Source: Melampsora larici-populina 98AG31 | Taxonomy: Eukaryota; Basidiomycota; Pucciniomycetes; Pucciniales; Melampsoraceae | DNA length: 64,000 bases | Assembly: GCF_000204055.1 (NCBI RefSeq) | Contig: NW_006768772.1 | Coordinates: forward strand, 1,310,829-1,374,828 | Reading direction: 5' to 3' | Part shown: piece after piece, positions 33,493 to 44,690 of the stretch | Numbering within the stretch: the first letter of the stretch is position 1 | How the letters are laid out: each line of letters opens with the position of its first letter | The notes under the pieces: model-generated | Databases searched by the model: none | What the model saw: the letters and a program-made list of their open reading frames with translations, nothing else | Told to the model about the DNA's origin: nothing | Program-made: the position numbers and the translations under genes

Positions 33493-33804
33493 TGTTGAGA
33501 TAGTCTCATGACATGTCTGTCTGTATTCTTTTATTCTGATTCACAGTCCTGTGTGACTATCTTGTGCCATGTCAAGTCCTACGTGACTAGTGTTAAACAA
33601 CTGTCCTACGTTGACATCATTTCATTATTTCATAAAGCATTACATAATCTGTGCTTAGCAACTTGTCAGCTGTGTGATTTCTACCTTTGTTAGTTCTCTA
33701 TATAACCTGACTGGAACAGCTCAGGAAAGGTGTTCTCTTCTTCACCTTTCCTTCAATCTTTTCTCTCGCTGTTCCAGCTGTTCCAGATTGTCAGAAACCT
33801 AAGA
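33493..33804 (+). repeat. Copia 3' LTR (312 bp)
   Basis: Same start and end as the 5' LTR but lacks the 87-bp extra stretch. One other visible difference is A for C near its base 33. Confidence 0.9.
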
Positions 33805-33809
33805 CATAC

Positions 33810-34043
33810 ATCACATAATCTCACTGGACTTCCCGCTAAAATTTCTTGCTCATACATATAACCACGTAAAGCAGAGGTTCAACGTGTTGTTTTTGGCTGC
33901 TGTGCTAGCTGAGCGCGGTCTAGCGCAGCTGCCATCAACATATTGATGATTTCTTGATCGTGATCTACAGAATTACTTTCTTCAGATGAAGAAGATTCAA
34001 GAAGTAGATCTAATTCCCTCAAAGATGCTGAGGAACCAGACAT
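33810..34043 (-). pseudogene. Harbinger transposase, N-terminal part
   Basis: On the - strand it starts ATGTCTGG at 34043 (MSGSSASLRELDLLLESSSSE), continues EEIINMLMAAALDRAQ-like text, meets a TGA at 33891-33889, and reads GYMYEQEILAGSPVRLCDV up to the Copia junction. It resumes as RMDRATFHRLLP at 8284. It is the front of the transposase at 7031-8289, split only by the Copia. Confidence 0.7.
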
Positions 34044-34345
34044 ATGCTCTGATGTAAAAATTCGATGAATGAGAAGAACTGAGAAGATGGATGATTTGAA
34101 AAATTGAGTTGAATTTCAAATGGTCAACAAGCTTTTCTGCTTTTGGCTGCCAAACGTAATTCAACTTTTATGTACTTTTAAGTTGACTTTTTCATAAAAG
34201 TCAACTTGAAACAAAAATTGACTTTCCGTGGCCGGAAATTTTGTACCTTTCAAAAGGTACAAACTTTTATGCGCCATTCCAAACGTGCCCTTAGAGTTGA
34301 ATGTCATTATCCTTCATTGTGGAATTGGAATAATTCTATTCATTA

Positions 34346-35980
34346 CACTACAAGAAAGATGATATTTTTTGCACGAAAAAAAAAAGTCTTGACATAGAAA
34401 AGTATTCAGGTTGCAGGAGGAGAGCAAAAAATACAAACAATATGCACCTTGTTGCCTACTATCAGAGCTTTAATCCAATTATTTTTTTGGTATTTTTAGA
34501 GCCTCTTTTGATGAATGTACTAACAATAAACCTTCATTTTCATCAAATTACAACCTGTAACAAAGGCTGAAATTTGGCTCATGAGGATCAAATAGACATT
34601 AGTATTTCTGAGGAAACCCATAACCCTTTCAATTCAGGTCCAAAGGACTTGACCACACTACAAGAAAGATAATATTTTCTGGGCAGAAAATTAAATTATT
34701 GATACACAAAAATATTGAGAGGCCAGGAGAAGGGCAAAAAATAAATAAAAATATGCATCTTGTTCCCTGCGGTGAGAGCTTCACTCTCCATATTTTTCCA
34801 TATTTTTACAGTCCGTATTGATAAGTGTACTAACAATAAACCTTCACAATCATCCAATTACAACCTGTAACAAGCACTGAGATTTGGCTCATTAGTGTTT
34901 AGAGAAACTTTTGATTTCTGAAAATACTCATAACTTTTTCAATTCCGGTCCAAAACGCTCGATTTTGGGTGCATTGGTAAGCTGGAATTGTCCTCCAAAT
35001 AGTTCATAATAGGACCACACAGCATGCTGGTCTGCTAAAAAAGATATAATCTTTTTTGTACATTTGTACATACAGATCCATAGAATGATTGTCATACTAG
35101 CTACATAGTTCTTGACCTTATGGAAGTTTGAGAGGAAGAGTTCAGCTTTCTAATGCACTTAAAATCGAGTGTTTTGAGGCAGATTTGACAAAGTTATAGG
35201 TGTTTTCAGAAATCAAAAGTTTCTCTAAACACTAATGAGCCAAATTTCAGTGCTTGTTACAGGTTGTAATTGGATGATTATGAAGGTTTATTGTTAGTAC
35301 ACTTATCAATACGGACTGTAAAAATATGGAAAAATATGGAGAGTGAAGCTCTCACCGCAGGGAACAAGATGCATATTTTTATTTATTTTTTGCCCTTCTC
35401 CTGGCCTCTCAATATTTTTGTGTATCAATAATTTAATTTTCTGCCCAGAAAATATTATATTTTGTGTAGTGCCATTAGCTCATTAGAAAGCTGAATGCAT
35501 TCTGGACATACTTTGTTTTGGACCAAGAGCTCTGGCTGTTGAGTGAAAGAAGTCATAGAAGTTTGAAACAATTTACACATATGTCTTCATAACACCTTTA
35601 CCAGACTAGCTACACATTTCCACTCTCAACAAAAGCTCTGGAGCAGATGTTCAGCTTTCTAATGAACTCAAAATCGAGGTTTTTCATGCCCAAATTCAAA
35701 AGTTATGTGGTTTCTTAGAAATCTAAATGTCCATTTGATCTTCATGAGCCAAATATCAGCATTTGTTACAGGTTGTAATTCGAGAAAATTGAAAGTTTAT
35801 TGTTAGTACATTCATCAAAAGAGACTCTAAAAATACCAAAAAATGATTGGATCAAAGCTCTGATAGCAGGCAGCAAGGTGCATATTTTTTTGTATTTTTT
35901 GCTCTCCTCCTGCAATCTCAATATTTTTCTATGTCAAGACTTTTCTTTTCCGTGCAGAAAATATTATCTTTCTTGTAGTG
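34346..35980. mobile_element. CACTA-type foldback element (outer)
   Basis: Starts CACTACAAGAAAGATGAT and ends with the complement (ATTATCTTTCTTGTAGTG). The arms are several hundred bases long and complementary. Flanks TTA and TCA suggest a decayed 3-bp duplication. CACTACAAGAAA is a classic CACTA terminus. It has no genes, and a second related foldback is inserted in it. Confidence 0.75.
34656..35471. mobile_element. CACTA-type foldback element (inner)
   Basis: Starts CACTACAAGAAAGATAAT and ends TTTTGTGTAGTG, with a perfect 3-bp duplication CCA (34653-34655, 35472-35474) inside the outer element. The arms run about 300 bp each, with a loop near 35000-35130. Sequence is closely related to the outer element, so both belong to one family. 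Confidence 0.8.
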
Positions 35981-36029
35981 TCAGGGCATTGGAATATTTA
36001 TTATCCAAACTTTGTTGTTAATGGGATGA

Positions 36030-36345
36030 TAAGTTTATACACTCCACCATTTACACTCAATATTGAGTGTAATTCCCAAGGAGTGTAAAAATCCACAAAC
36101 GGGGGGCCAATGTGCAATTTTACCCATGGTCTTTCCCAAATCCACAAGTGTAAAAAATGGGGTGTAAATTTACAAGTGTAAAATTGTATGTAGTCCGGGC
36201 CAAACTTCAATTTTACACTGTAACTTTTACATATGACATTATGAGTAAAAAAAACCAGTGTAATATTTTGTATGGGGCCGAGATGTCCAATTTTACCCTG
36301 CATCATCTTCGCATTCAAAGTTCAACGTAAACCTCTGGAATGCAT
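36030..36345. repeat. Noncoding repeat rich in GTGTAAA/TTTACAC
   Basis: The word GTGTAAA or TTTACAC occurs many times in both orientations, along with GGGGCC-A-TGTGCAATTTTAC-like blocks. Probably a decayed MITE; ends not resolved. Similar text lies near 42020. Confidence 0.4.
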
Positions 36346-36416
36346 AATTCCACCATAACCCCCCCAATCTTCAGATTTAGACCCTTTCAAAATACACTCT
36401 GACCGGCAATTGTCAC

Positions 36417-39400
36417 GGAAATTGATAAACGACGCCGACCTGAAAACAGATCTGACGCCGGTTTTTCTTAGACCGGATTCCCTTCGAAGATATACAGCTC
36501 GGTACATCAGTATAGCAGATGTACAGAGCTGTACCAAATCCAGAGGCTTCAGACGTAGTTTGAAGCCGGTTTTTTATATCGTTTCGAAGCCGGTTTTTCT
36601 TTCGGATTGTTTAGAAAGATGTCTTGAAGCCCGTTCTTGAAAGTGTTTGTAGGACTTAAGTCAAAAGTTGAAAGTCTCGAAAGAGTGATTCAACCTTGGT
36701 AGTATGTACAGATAGATTGATTGTTTTGTACATCATCTATAGGCAGTTGAAGACCTTGGTAGGCCTTTCTAAGCAAGGGAAGGATCGTTTTGATAGCAAA
36801 AAGTAATGGTTTTATATTGCAATTGTACTACGTTATGATATGTCATAGGATCATGCTAAGCTGGAAACATAGCCATCCCATATGCGCAAGAGCTCTCGAG
36901 TGTAAGTTTAGCTTTAGGATCCAAAAAGGATACCTTGAGGTCATCCGCGATCAGTCTCAGAGAAACCTCGGGAATCAAAACTGTACGGACCCAACTTTCA
37001 GGAGTGAGAGGCCGAGCTTTTGTGTGTACAAGTCGGTTGGGAGCTTGAGGGCGCAGAAAGTGATGATGAAGGGTTTGATAAATGATATCTAGGCCCTTGC
37101 CACCGTAGCTGTAGTTTGATATCAGTAATCACCAAATCAGATCCTGAGGTGAAGGAAAAGATGAGAGAGTGAAATACTCACTACCCTGGTTGTTCGAGCT
37201 CATAAGTGAGGTCTACATGCAATACACTATCCATTCGACGTGTACCATGATCCTTGCAGATGTTCAGCGCGCCGATCAAGTAAGAACTTTCGATTTGGCG
37301 ATCGATGATATGTTGAAGATCAGTGATGAAGTTTTCTACACGTCTAGAATCAGGATTGAATGGTCAGTAAATGACATGAAAACCACGGGTTAATCCTCTT
37401 TAAAGGTTGAATCAGCTACCTTGATAGGATATCAAAATCGATCGTTGTAGGCCACCCGTTCTTTATTGCTATGGGGGCAAATTCAGTCTCAGAATAATGC
37501 ATCCCACAAAATCCGATGGTCTCAGACATCTGATGGAATGCAAAAACATCTCGATTAGACTCGATAAGGCATATGTAGAGCACCGAAGCAGGGAAGAGGG
37601 CAGCCAATCCCATATTGAACTTACAAGGAGAGAAACCGCATGAAGATTTCCTGGCCGAGGCATCTTTGTGGCATTTGGTCGTTCCAGAAGCATTTTCATG
37701 AGGCGTTGGAGTTTTTCTGATGGCTGTGGTGGAAGAGGATCGTCGCAGAAAGGGCAAATCGGTGCATTTTCATTTTCATCCGAATCTGAGTTAGAATCGG
37801 GCTCATGAGCTATTCTTTGGAGAGTTTGATCAGATTCTGAGTTGGAATGGTCTTTGCGTGATGTAGAGAGTGCTTGATCCACTTCAGTATTGCCAATGGT
37901 TGTGCCTTCATCTGGATCTAGTTGAAGTTCCTCTAAAGTTGGCTCATGCGGGTGAGATATGAATGGACACTTGTCTTTCCGGTGACCAGAGTTTTTACAA
38001 TGACTACACTTGCGGGGAGCCTTCGGTTTACATTGAGCTTTTGGTGTTGGGGGAGCTAGGTACTCAAAGCCTGAAGGATCTCGCTGTTTTGATTTAGATT
38101 TAGACCAGGCCTTCTTAGAACCAGCTGGTCTGCCTCGTGTGTTAGTGATAGTCGCAGGTGCTCCAACTGGTACGAGTTCATATTTACCGCTTTGAACTTT
38201 GATCAGTTCATCGTATGCTCTTCGGAGTGCGTTCTCAGGAAGACTACATAGGCTTTCAGCTTGCTTTTGTAAGTTGGCTCGTAAGGCCTCCAAGGACTCC
38301 GGAATTAGTTCATCAATAAGTCTCCACTGATTGTGAAAAGATTCGATTTGAATTTTCTGGCCAAGGACAATTTGGGCCTCTAATCGATGTGAGCAAGGAA
38401 TCCCACGAGAGGTTGAGAATGAATCCGTGCAAGGTTTTCGACCTGGTTTGCCAATCAGAGAAATCTGTTCAGTGGCCAATCTGATTGCATAGTGAGATAA
38501 TTTGGTATGTAGTAAATCAAAGCATCCGTCAATGTTATTGATTCTTTGTTGGAGCTCGCTAGCCAGTTGACATTCAAAATCAGTCACTTGATGTTTGACT
38601 GCTAGTTTGATAGATTTGAAACATGACAACAAGTCCTGCATAGAACCTTCGGGGAAACTTTTGACAAAGCAATGAGAACCCTCGACTCGTGAAGTTGTTT
38701 GATTTCCAAAATGGAGGAAATCATTTGCAAAAAGCTTCACATATTTTTCAACTATCGGAAACCAGTTTGACTCGAGATATTGAAGGATTGTGGGTGTATG
38801 ACGCTTTGCAATCTCGATAAGTTTGGACTTGTTAGCAATAAATTCGTCTTCAGTACAAGAAGCTACAAAAGTATGCCAGCAATTGTAAAATTCATCCCAT
38901 TCTTTTGTTACCGTAATGATTCGCTGGCATTTAGTTAAGATGGCCTTGTTGATATGCCACATACATAAGATATGGTTGCTTCCTGGGAAAACATCAGAGA
39001 TTGCATTGATGAGTGCCTGCTCTTTGTCAGTCACAAAAGTCTTTGGTTGATCGATGTTTGGCTTCAAGAGTGTGTTGAGCTGTTCAAGTGCCCATGTGTA
39101 CTCCTGACGATCTTCTTTTTTCATGAAGCAGAAAGCAAGTGAAAAGGACGAGTTGAAACAAGTTGATCCTACAATGTGTAAGAGAGGGAAGTGGTGTTTG
39201 TTTGTTTTGTATGTACAATCCAATCCAAAACAATGTGGAAAGCGACGGCCCATCTCGATTGCACTGGGATGAGCAAAAAAAAGAGATTCAATTGTTCCAT
39301 TACGTCCAAGCTTCACTTGATAGAACCAGTTTTCTTTTCGGAGTCGTGTAATAAGATAGACCATAGGTGTTTTTCCTTCAAGTTCTTTTCTTCGAGAGCG

Positions 39401-40875
39401 AGCTTTTTGATTGTAGATGTCTCGCATTGGTCGATGAGAGCTTTCCCCCGGAAACAAAAGTCGAATGGTGCGAGGACGGACATTAGCCTCTGATAGAGTA
39501 TTCACTAATTCTTCTTCTGTGTCTTTCAAGCGGCGCAGGCGAGGTAAGTCACTTGATCTCTTGTAAGGCTTGTGATTGTGACGAGCATTTTGAACTTTGA
39601 CCTTCCAATGATCTTGCTTCATCCAGTAGTTGAGAGAAACTCCAAAACAACAGCCAGATTTAGATGTGCTGCTTTTTCGAGGCTTTTTCGAGTCTTTTTC
39701 AGGTCCATGCGGAGGTTGAACTTTTGACTTTGATGTATCTAAAGCACGCTTGAGATTCTGGTGACCACGTGTACAATAGAAGTATCGGCTCTCTAGATGA
39801 GGGCCTTTGTTTGACTTAATCACAATTGCATAACCCTGATGCTTAGCAACTGCTTCAAGGTATTGTTGCCCCAGCTCTTTGGACTTGAAGATCTTGCCCT
39901 CTCGAGGGGGGAGTAGTTCTCGTGCTGGTCTGGCTCCTGGTAAGGCATCATTCAAAATGTGTTAGACTTGGTGCCCTTCTGGAATCAAAGGATTTCAAAC
40001 AAACCTTGAGGAGGCCAGTCTTCATCAAGCTGGCCATTTTGGCTGATTTTGTCATTTACATCGTCTCTGCCATCACTGGTATCTGAGGAACAATCACAGG
40101 ATCAACTCCTATCAACTCAAGGTCAGTCTTAGATTCAAGAGTATGTACATACTATTACTGTCCATCCATTTGTCTTGTTCTTCCTCGGACTCATCATACC
40201 CTGTCTCTTCGTCCTCGGTGAAATCACTTTCATCTTTGCCTTTCTCTTCATCGTCTGTCTCACCCTCTGCATCATCTTCACTTCCTGTTTTGTTCTCTAG
40301 AGTCGAAGTTGGATGGTGAAAAGGTGAGAGAGTAGCAGCATGTGATAAAGGGTTGTCTGTATTCATAAGATGTTGATTATAAGGATCATGATCTCGATAT
40401 GAAGTTGTATCATTGGTGAACATCGGATCTTGTCTTTGATTGTAATACAATCTTGAATCTTGATAGCTACTTGGAATCGAGGAGCTTTGGTCTTTTGGCG
40501 GCATTGGGAGGTTGTAGTTGAGCATAAAGCACATATCCACATATCGCTAGTGGGAGATGATGCGAGAGCAGCTCAAACTTGCAATTTTTTCATTGGTTGT
40601 CACCCTCAACTGTACATGTGATGAAAAGAGAGCCCAACACTCTCAAAAGTGGGCTTCAGGAAGACAGTTTTCCAAACATGAACAATCCAAAAGAAAAACC
40701 GGCTTCGAAACAATATAAAAAACCGGCTTCAGACTACGTCTGAAGCCTCTGGATTTGGTACAGCTCTGTACATCTGCTATACTGATGTACCGAGCTGTAT
40801 ATCTTCGAAGGGAATCCGGTCTAAGAAAAACCGGCTTCAGTTCTGTTTTCAGGTCGGCGTCATTTATCAATTTCC
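36417..40875. mobile_element. Mutator-like element (MULE), apparently intact
   Basis: TIRs of about 225 bp begin GGAAATTGATAAACGACGCC on the left and GGAAATTGATAAATGACGCC (complement) on the right. A perfect 8-bp duplication ATTGTCAC flanks it (36409-36416, 40876-40883). Long TIRs and an 8-bp duplication fit the Mutator superfamily. It holds one - strand gene that is open along its full length. Confidence 0.9.
36856..40504 (-). CDS. MULE transposase fused to an RTC4-like domain (1,088 aa)
   Basis: Six exons: 40504-40153, 40082-40005, 39936-37625, 37529-37420, 37343-37182 and 37108-36856, all GT-AG and in phase. The start MPPKDQSSS is the second of two in-frame ATGs. An acidic leader (EDDAEGETDDEEKG) precedes a FAR1/WRKY-like DNA-binding region (SKELGQQYLEAVAKHQGYAI, GCCFGVSLNYW, NARHNHKPY). 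The MULE core has FGLDCTYKTNKHHFPLL (first Asp), FVTDKEQALINAI (second Asp) and ILCMWHINKAI. A SWIM-like C-x-H (GIPCSHRLEAQ) and a zinc knuckle CSHCKNSGHRKDKC follow. The last ~260 residues (CPFCDDPLPPQPSEKL, GFCGMHYSETEFAP, NGWPTTIDFDILSR, YGGKGLDIIYQTL, VLIPEVSLRLIADDL, ESSCAYGMAMFPA) match the fungal RTC4-like domain. A transposase for this element; the role of the RTC4-like part is unknown. Confidence 0.85.
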
Positions 40876-40883
40876 ATTGTCAC

Positions 40884-42061
40884 CGCTTCAGAAAGGTTCC
40901 CGGCTTGGCAAACTTTGCAAGACAATAACTGCGACCCTGCATGAATCCTCACACTCACCACCAACCCTTTCCCCCCACCCCAATTGCATCTAGTCCTCTC
41001 CGGCCGTCTTCGAACTCTCAAAACTCACAATCCAATCTTCAAACTCCCAAAGATCACGATCCAATGTCTTGATTCCCTCAATGATGTCGAAAATCATCTC
41101 AGGAGACCTTCACATCCCATTTTGGCAGCAAGATTCCGAGATGGGACCACTCCTCCTGCGTCTGTTGCCTCATACCCTCAATGGATCCCGCCAACAAACT
41201 CATTATCACTTGACCACCCCCTCTGCTTCACCCTTGCTAAATCTCCATTGTATGATTCAGACTCCATCGTGATACTTGGTCACAGCTACAAGGTCCAGTT
41301 CTATGTTTTCATCCAGTTCTATGTTTTCATCCAAATCTATGTTTTCATCCAAATCTACCTTTTCATCCGCATCTACCTGTTCACCCAATCCTGCTACCCA
41401 TGCTACCTCTACTACCAATCGTACCAAACCCATTCCCTTCAACTGCTTTATTTTGTTATGTCAGAATTTGAATACGCCAGCTCTTTTGGAGATTCGACTT
41501 CGCCCAAGGTTGATGAGATATCACAACCGCTGTAGAACTCCTACGCAGTGTAGCGTAGGCTGAGCCGCAGAGGGGAAGAATCACCACTCGTGAGAGCGGA
41601 TGAAACTACAGGCGCTGTGAAGCTGCCCTCGTCCTTCAAAAATGATTCCGAAATTCAGATGAGACTTCTCTACTTTTCACTTCTTTGTCTTTTCAAGGTT
41701 TTCCAAAACCTATTTTTACTATGCGGTTGGATGCGCAGCACTGAGCGGAGTCTAACACTACTACACACAACTCTACACAAGTTTGTAGTACTGAGATATG
41801 TGAACTCGAGTTTGAGTGTTGATTGTTACGCTTGTGTAACACAGCTGTACAGGACTGGAATAAATTCCCAAACCTGACTCGACCTGGCCTTGACTTGGAT
41901 CAAGAGGCAGGTTTGGCAAAACTTGATGTAAATCACACAAAGTGTAATTATGATAGTAAAGAGGGGGAAAGGCTTTTATTGACGGTGGGGTTTTATCCGG
42001 AGGATAGCGTACTCGGACTCGGGGCCAAATTTCAATTTTTGAGGTAACAAAATATAACAAT
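40884..42061. other. Spacer between the two MULEs, no firm gene
   Basis: An open frame 40984-41535 (+) exists, but its second half is set by a minisatellite and I do not trust it. The rest (41540-42060) contains short frames without family content. Nothing else is recognised. Confidence 0.5.
41294..41392 (+). repeat. 18-bp minisatellite
   Basis: About five tandem copies of an 18-bp unit of the form TCTATGTTTTCATCCA/G. It is open in several frames, giving repeats such as QFYVFI or SSMFSS. Confidence 0.8.
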
Positions 42062-42069
42062 TAAATAAA

Positions 42070-43058
42070 GGCGATTGATAAACCACGCCGACTTCAAAAC
42101 TGGTTTGACGCCGGTTTTTCTTGAACCGGATTCCTTCAGAAGATATACAGCTGCTTACTGATGAGCCGAGCTGTATGCTTCTGTAGCCTTCAGCCTGTTT
42201 CTGAAGCCGGATTTTAACAATTTACAGACTTGGTGACATCTCTTTTGAAAGCTTTTGCATCATCCTCACCGCTGGATTTTAAATCTTGTTTTTGAGAAGG
42301 TCACTCCAGAAACTGATGATCTACATACTTGGTTTTGGTAGCCGTAGGAAACATTGAGAGTTTCCTCTTGTTGAGGATGGGGGACCATTGGAGATGTAGC
42401 CGAGTGGGATGATGGATGATCAAAAAAGCCTGGACCACAAGAAATATGACATAATCTTGTTGCCATTTGCTTGACTCAATTGCTGGACAGCCAAGCGCTT
42501 GACACGAGGAGACAGATCATCACATATGGGGCTTCTCACTCAAGAGACACATAGAGTATCGGCTCAGTCATTGGCTTCCTGAAGTAGCCTTCAAAACACT
42601 TCAACAGCAAGTGCATTGGGTCAAAATCTGGCATGGTTTCTGTCTTTGACTCATTGTTTCTGTATCTTATTATTATCTCCTCTCATTCCTGCTTCTACAT
42701 CTCAGTGGATGCTCTGAACATCGACTTTTTTGACGCTACAAGAAACGACTGATGCTTGGTAACACACTCTCTTTTGAAGCTTGAGGAATGCTTCTTACTG
42801 CTCGCAGCTCCAAAGTCTCGAAAGTGGCCTCAAGACATTTTTATCCAAACTTCACACATCTTTACATATCAAAATCAAAAGCTGGCTTCAGAAGTGAAAT
42901 AAAAACCCGGCTTCAGAAACAATCTGAAGTCTGCAGAAGCAGTACGGCAGAGTACGGCTCTACACATCAGTATGCGGCTGGATATCTTCTGACGGAATCC
43001 GGTTCAAGAAAAACCGGCGTCATACCAGGTTTGAAGTCGGCGTGGTTTATCAATCACC
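42070..43058. mobile_element. Non-autonomous MULE (989 bp)
   Basis: Ends GGCGATTGATAAACCACGCC and complement GGTGATTGATAAACCACGCC, with a perfect 8-bp duplication TAAATAAA (42062-42069, 43059-43066). The TIRs (~150-200 bp) share GACGCCGGTTTTTCTT and the gaagatatacagct block with the MULE at 36417-40875, so that element's transposase could mobilise it. The middle (42260-42800) has no clear coding content; a - strand frame at 42466-42266 is possible captured sequence. Confidence 0.85.
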
Positions 43059-43066
43059 TAAATAAA

Positions 43067-44690
43067 AATAAGACCCTTAAAATATAAGACTCTAGACTTC
43101 AATCATCGAGCTCAGCAAAACAAAGAAAGACAGAATAAGACAGAACACTCAATAACAACTAAACTCAAGGTAGGATTACTTTTCTTTGTCTCTGTTATCA
43201 AAGAAGTTCACTACTAACCACAAAGGATTATACTCTCATTTAATAACTTTCAGGGGTTAAACTTCAAACACACAACACAAACAAGACACTAATAAAAAAA
43301 ACACTCGATAACACCTGATACTTTAAAAGAAAAGAAGAACACACTCTCAAGACACACTTGAAAGACACAAAACACGTGAACACACACAAATTGATCTACT
43401 GATGGATTGATGGATTCCCCTTTTACTGCTCAATCCCTCTCCCTTTTATAACTTTTCCTCATCCCTAAAACCACAACTCGATTATTCTCATATCAACCCC
43501 AACGTGTTTTTGCTCTGACCGATCGTTATTGTCTCATATTTGTATTAATGTTTAGTTCTATATGTAAGTGGTTTCCATCTCGTCTCTCATTTGTTTTTTT
43601 TAATCGTTCATCTTCTAAAGCTGATTTCTATCAACCTTACTAACTCTAATCGATTCCTTTCTAATTACCTCCTCTTCAAACCAACTCTGCTGCCTCTTGA
43701 ACTTCTCCCAGGATCCTCATTTCAAAATTGATCTCAGCCTCTTTCCAACTACAACCTTCAGCAATCACATCAATCCCCACATCTCACTTGAAATCTTGAC
43801 TGTCCCACCCTATTTTCGATCTCAAGGCTTCTTTTTGATCTTGAATGCCAAGAGATGAGTCTCATAACTTCCTCTCTGATTTGTTTTTGATTTCACATCC
43901 CACTGACACCTTTCTAATTGTCTTTTCTAAGTATATACCTCAAAATCGATCCTCCTACCAATGCCATCCTCATCATCCTCTATCTAATTTTGATCTCAAG
44001 TTCTGATTTCAATTTAGTTTCAACTTTTAGACATCAAAGTGGAACTTTCTTTTCTCTTTCAATTCGGATTTTGATCTTTGGTTTAGATATGAACAAAGCT
44101 GAGTCTGGTCTTCATCTTCTAAGAGATGCCACTTCAATCAAATCGATTCCAGCCTCTGATAACTCAAATTTTATATGTATAGTTTCTTTCTTCCTTTAGT
44201 TTTGGATGGTTGCTGACTGCTTTTAAATTGTCTGTAATCCTTCCATAGTTTGTTTCTAAGATACCAGGTCAGATCGATCATCTTAATCTCTTCTAGGTGA
44301 GTTGTAGTTTGGTATGACATTCCTTTTAACTCATTCTGAGTCGCTTCCAGCCTCTTGCCACCTTCAGACAGTGTAGCTAACTTGTTTTCTTTTTTTTCTT
44401 TTTCTTTACTACCTGATCAAACTTTGTTCTAGGATCTAGTTAACCATTGATTAAATCTCAAATATATTGAATCTTGTTCCCTCATGTTTCCTCTTTTGAA
44501 TTGTATATCTTTTGTTTATTTGTAAGTTAGAACATAGAAATGAATGTACATGTCTTGATGAAAAAGTAACCAGAAACAATATGAAAGTGTTGAATAAAGA
44601 GTCTGAGAGACAAGATCCCTGAATAATCCAGAAAGTCTCAGGTGTAGTCCTTGAAAGAAATTTAAACTGTAGATGTTTTGTAAGATTATA
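43067..44690. other. AT-rich stretch, no gene recognised
   Basis: About 1.6 kb. The left part is A/C-rich with an intron-like segment (AAGGTAGGATT...TTTCAGGGG at about 43167-43256), which may be the leader of an unidentified element. The remainder is pyrimidine-rich. No motif is convincing. Confidence 0.4.

Larger units (their letters stand above)
8290..33804 (+). mobile_element. LTR/Copia retrotransposon, split by DIRS-like and hAT-like insertions
   Basis: LTRs 8290-8688 and 33493-33804 start TGTTGAGATAG and end ACCTAAGA. They are flanked by a perfect 5-bp duplication CATAC (8285-8289, 33805-33809) inside the Harbinger transposase. Internal order is gag, protease, integrase, reverse transcriptase, RNase H, the Copia order. 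The integrase is split by 10631-29098 and the RNase H by 31378-33021. Apart from an 87-bp length difference the LTRs differ by only about two substitutions by eye, so the insertion is recent compared with the Harbinger. Confidence 0.92.
4398..34290. mobile_element. PIF/Harbinger DNA transposon (outermost host of the nest)
   Basis: The left end GGGCACATTTGGTATGGC is mirrored at the right end (complement of 34273-34290, GGGCACGTTTGGAATGGC). Flanks are TAA on the left and TTA on the right, so the expected 3-bp duplication is imperfect. Inside are a + strand Myb-like ORF and a - strand DDE_4-type transposase facing it, the usual two-gene Harbinger plan. The element has been split by a Copia retrotransposon at 8290-33804, and most of its present length is that insertion. 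Its own sequence is about 4.4 kb and carries stops, so it is inactive. Confidence 0.75.

Noticed and set aside
4395..34293. Perfect 3-bp TSD for the Harbinger element
   Set aside because: The flanks are TAA and TTA, not identical; the left one is shared with the adjacent Tourist MITE.
40984..41535. 183-residue + strand frame as a host gene
   Set aside because: Its second half is generated by an 18-bp minisatellite that is open in several frames, and no domain or splice structure supports it.
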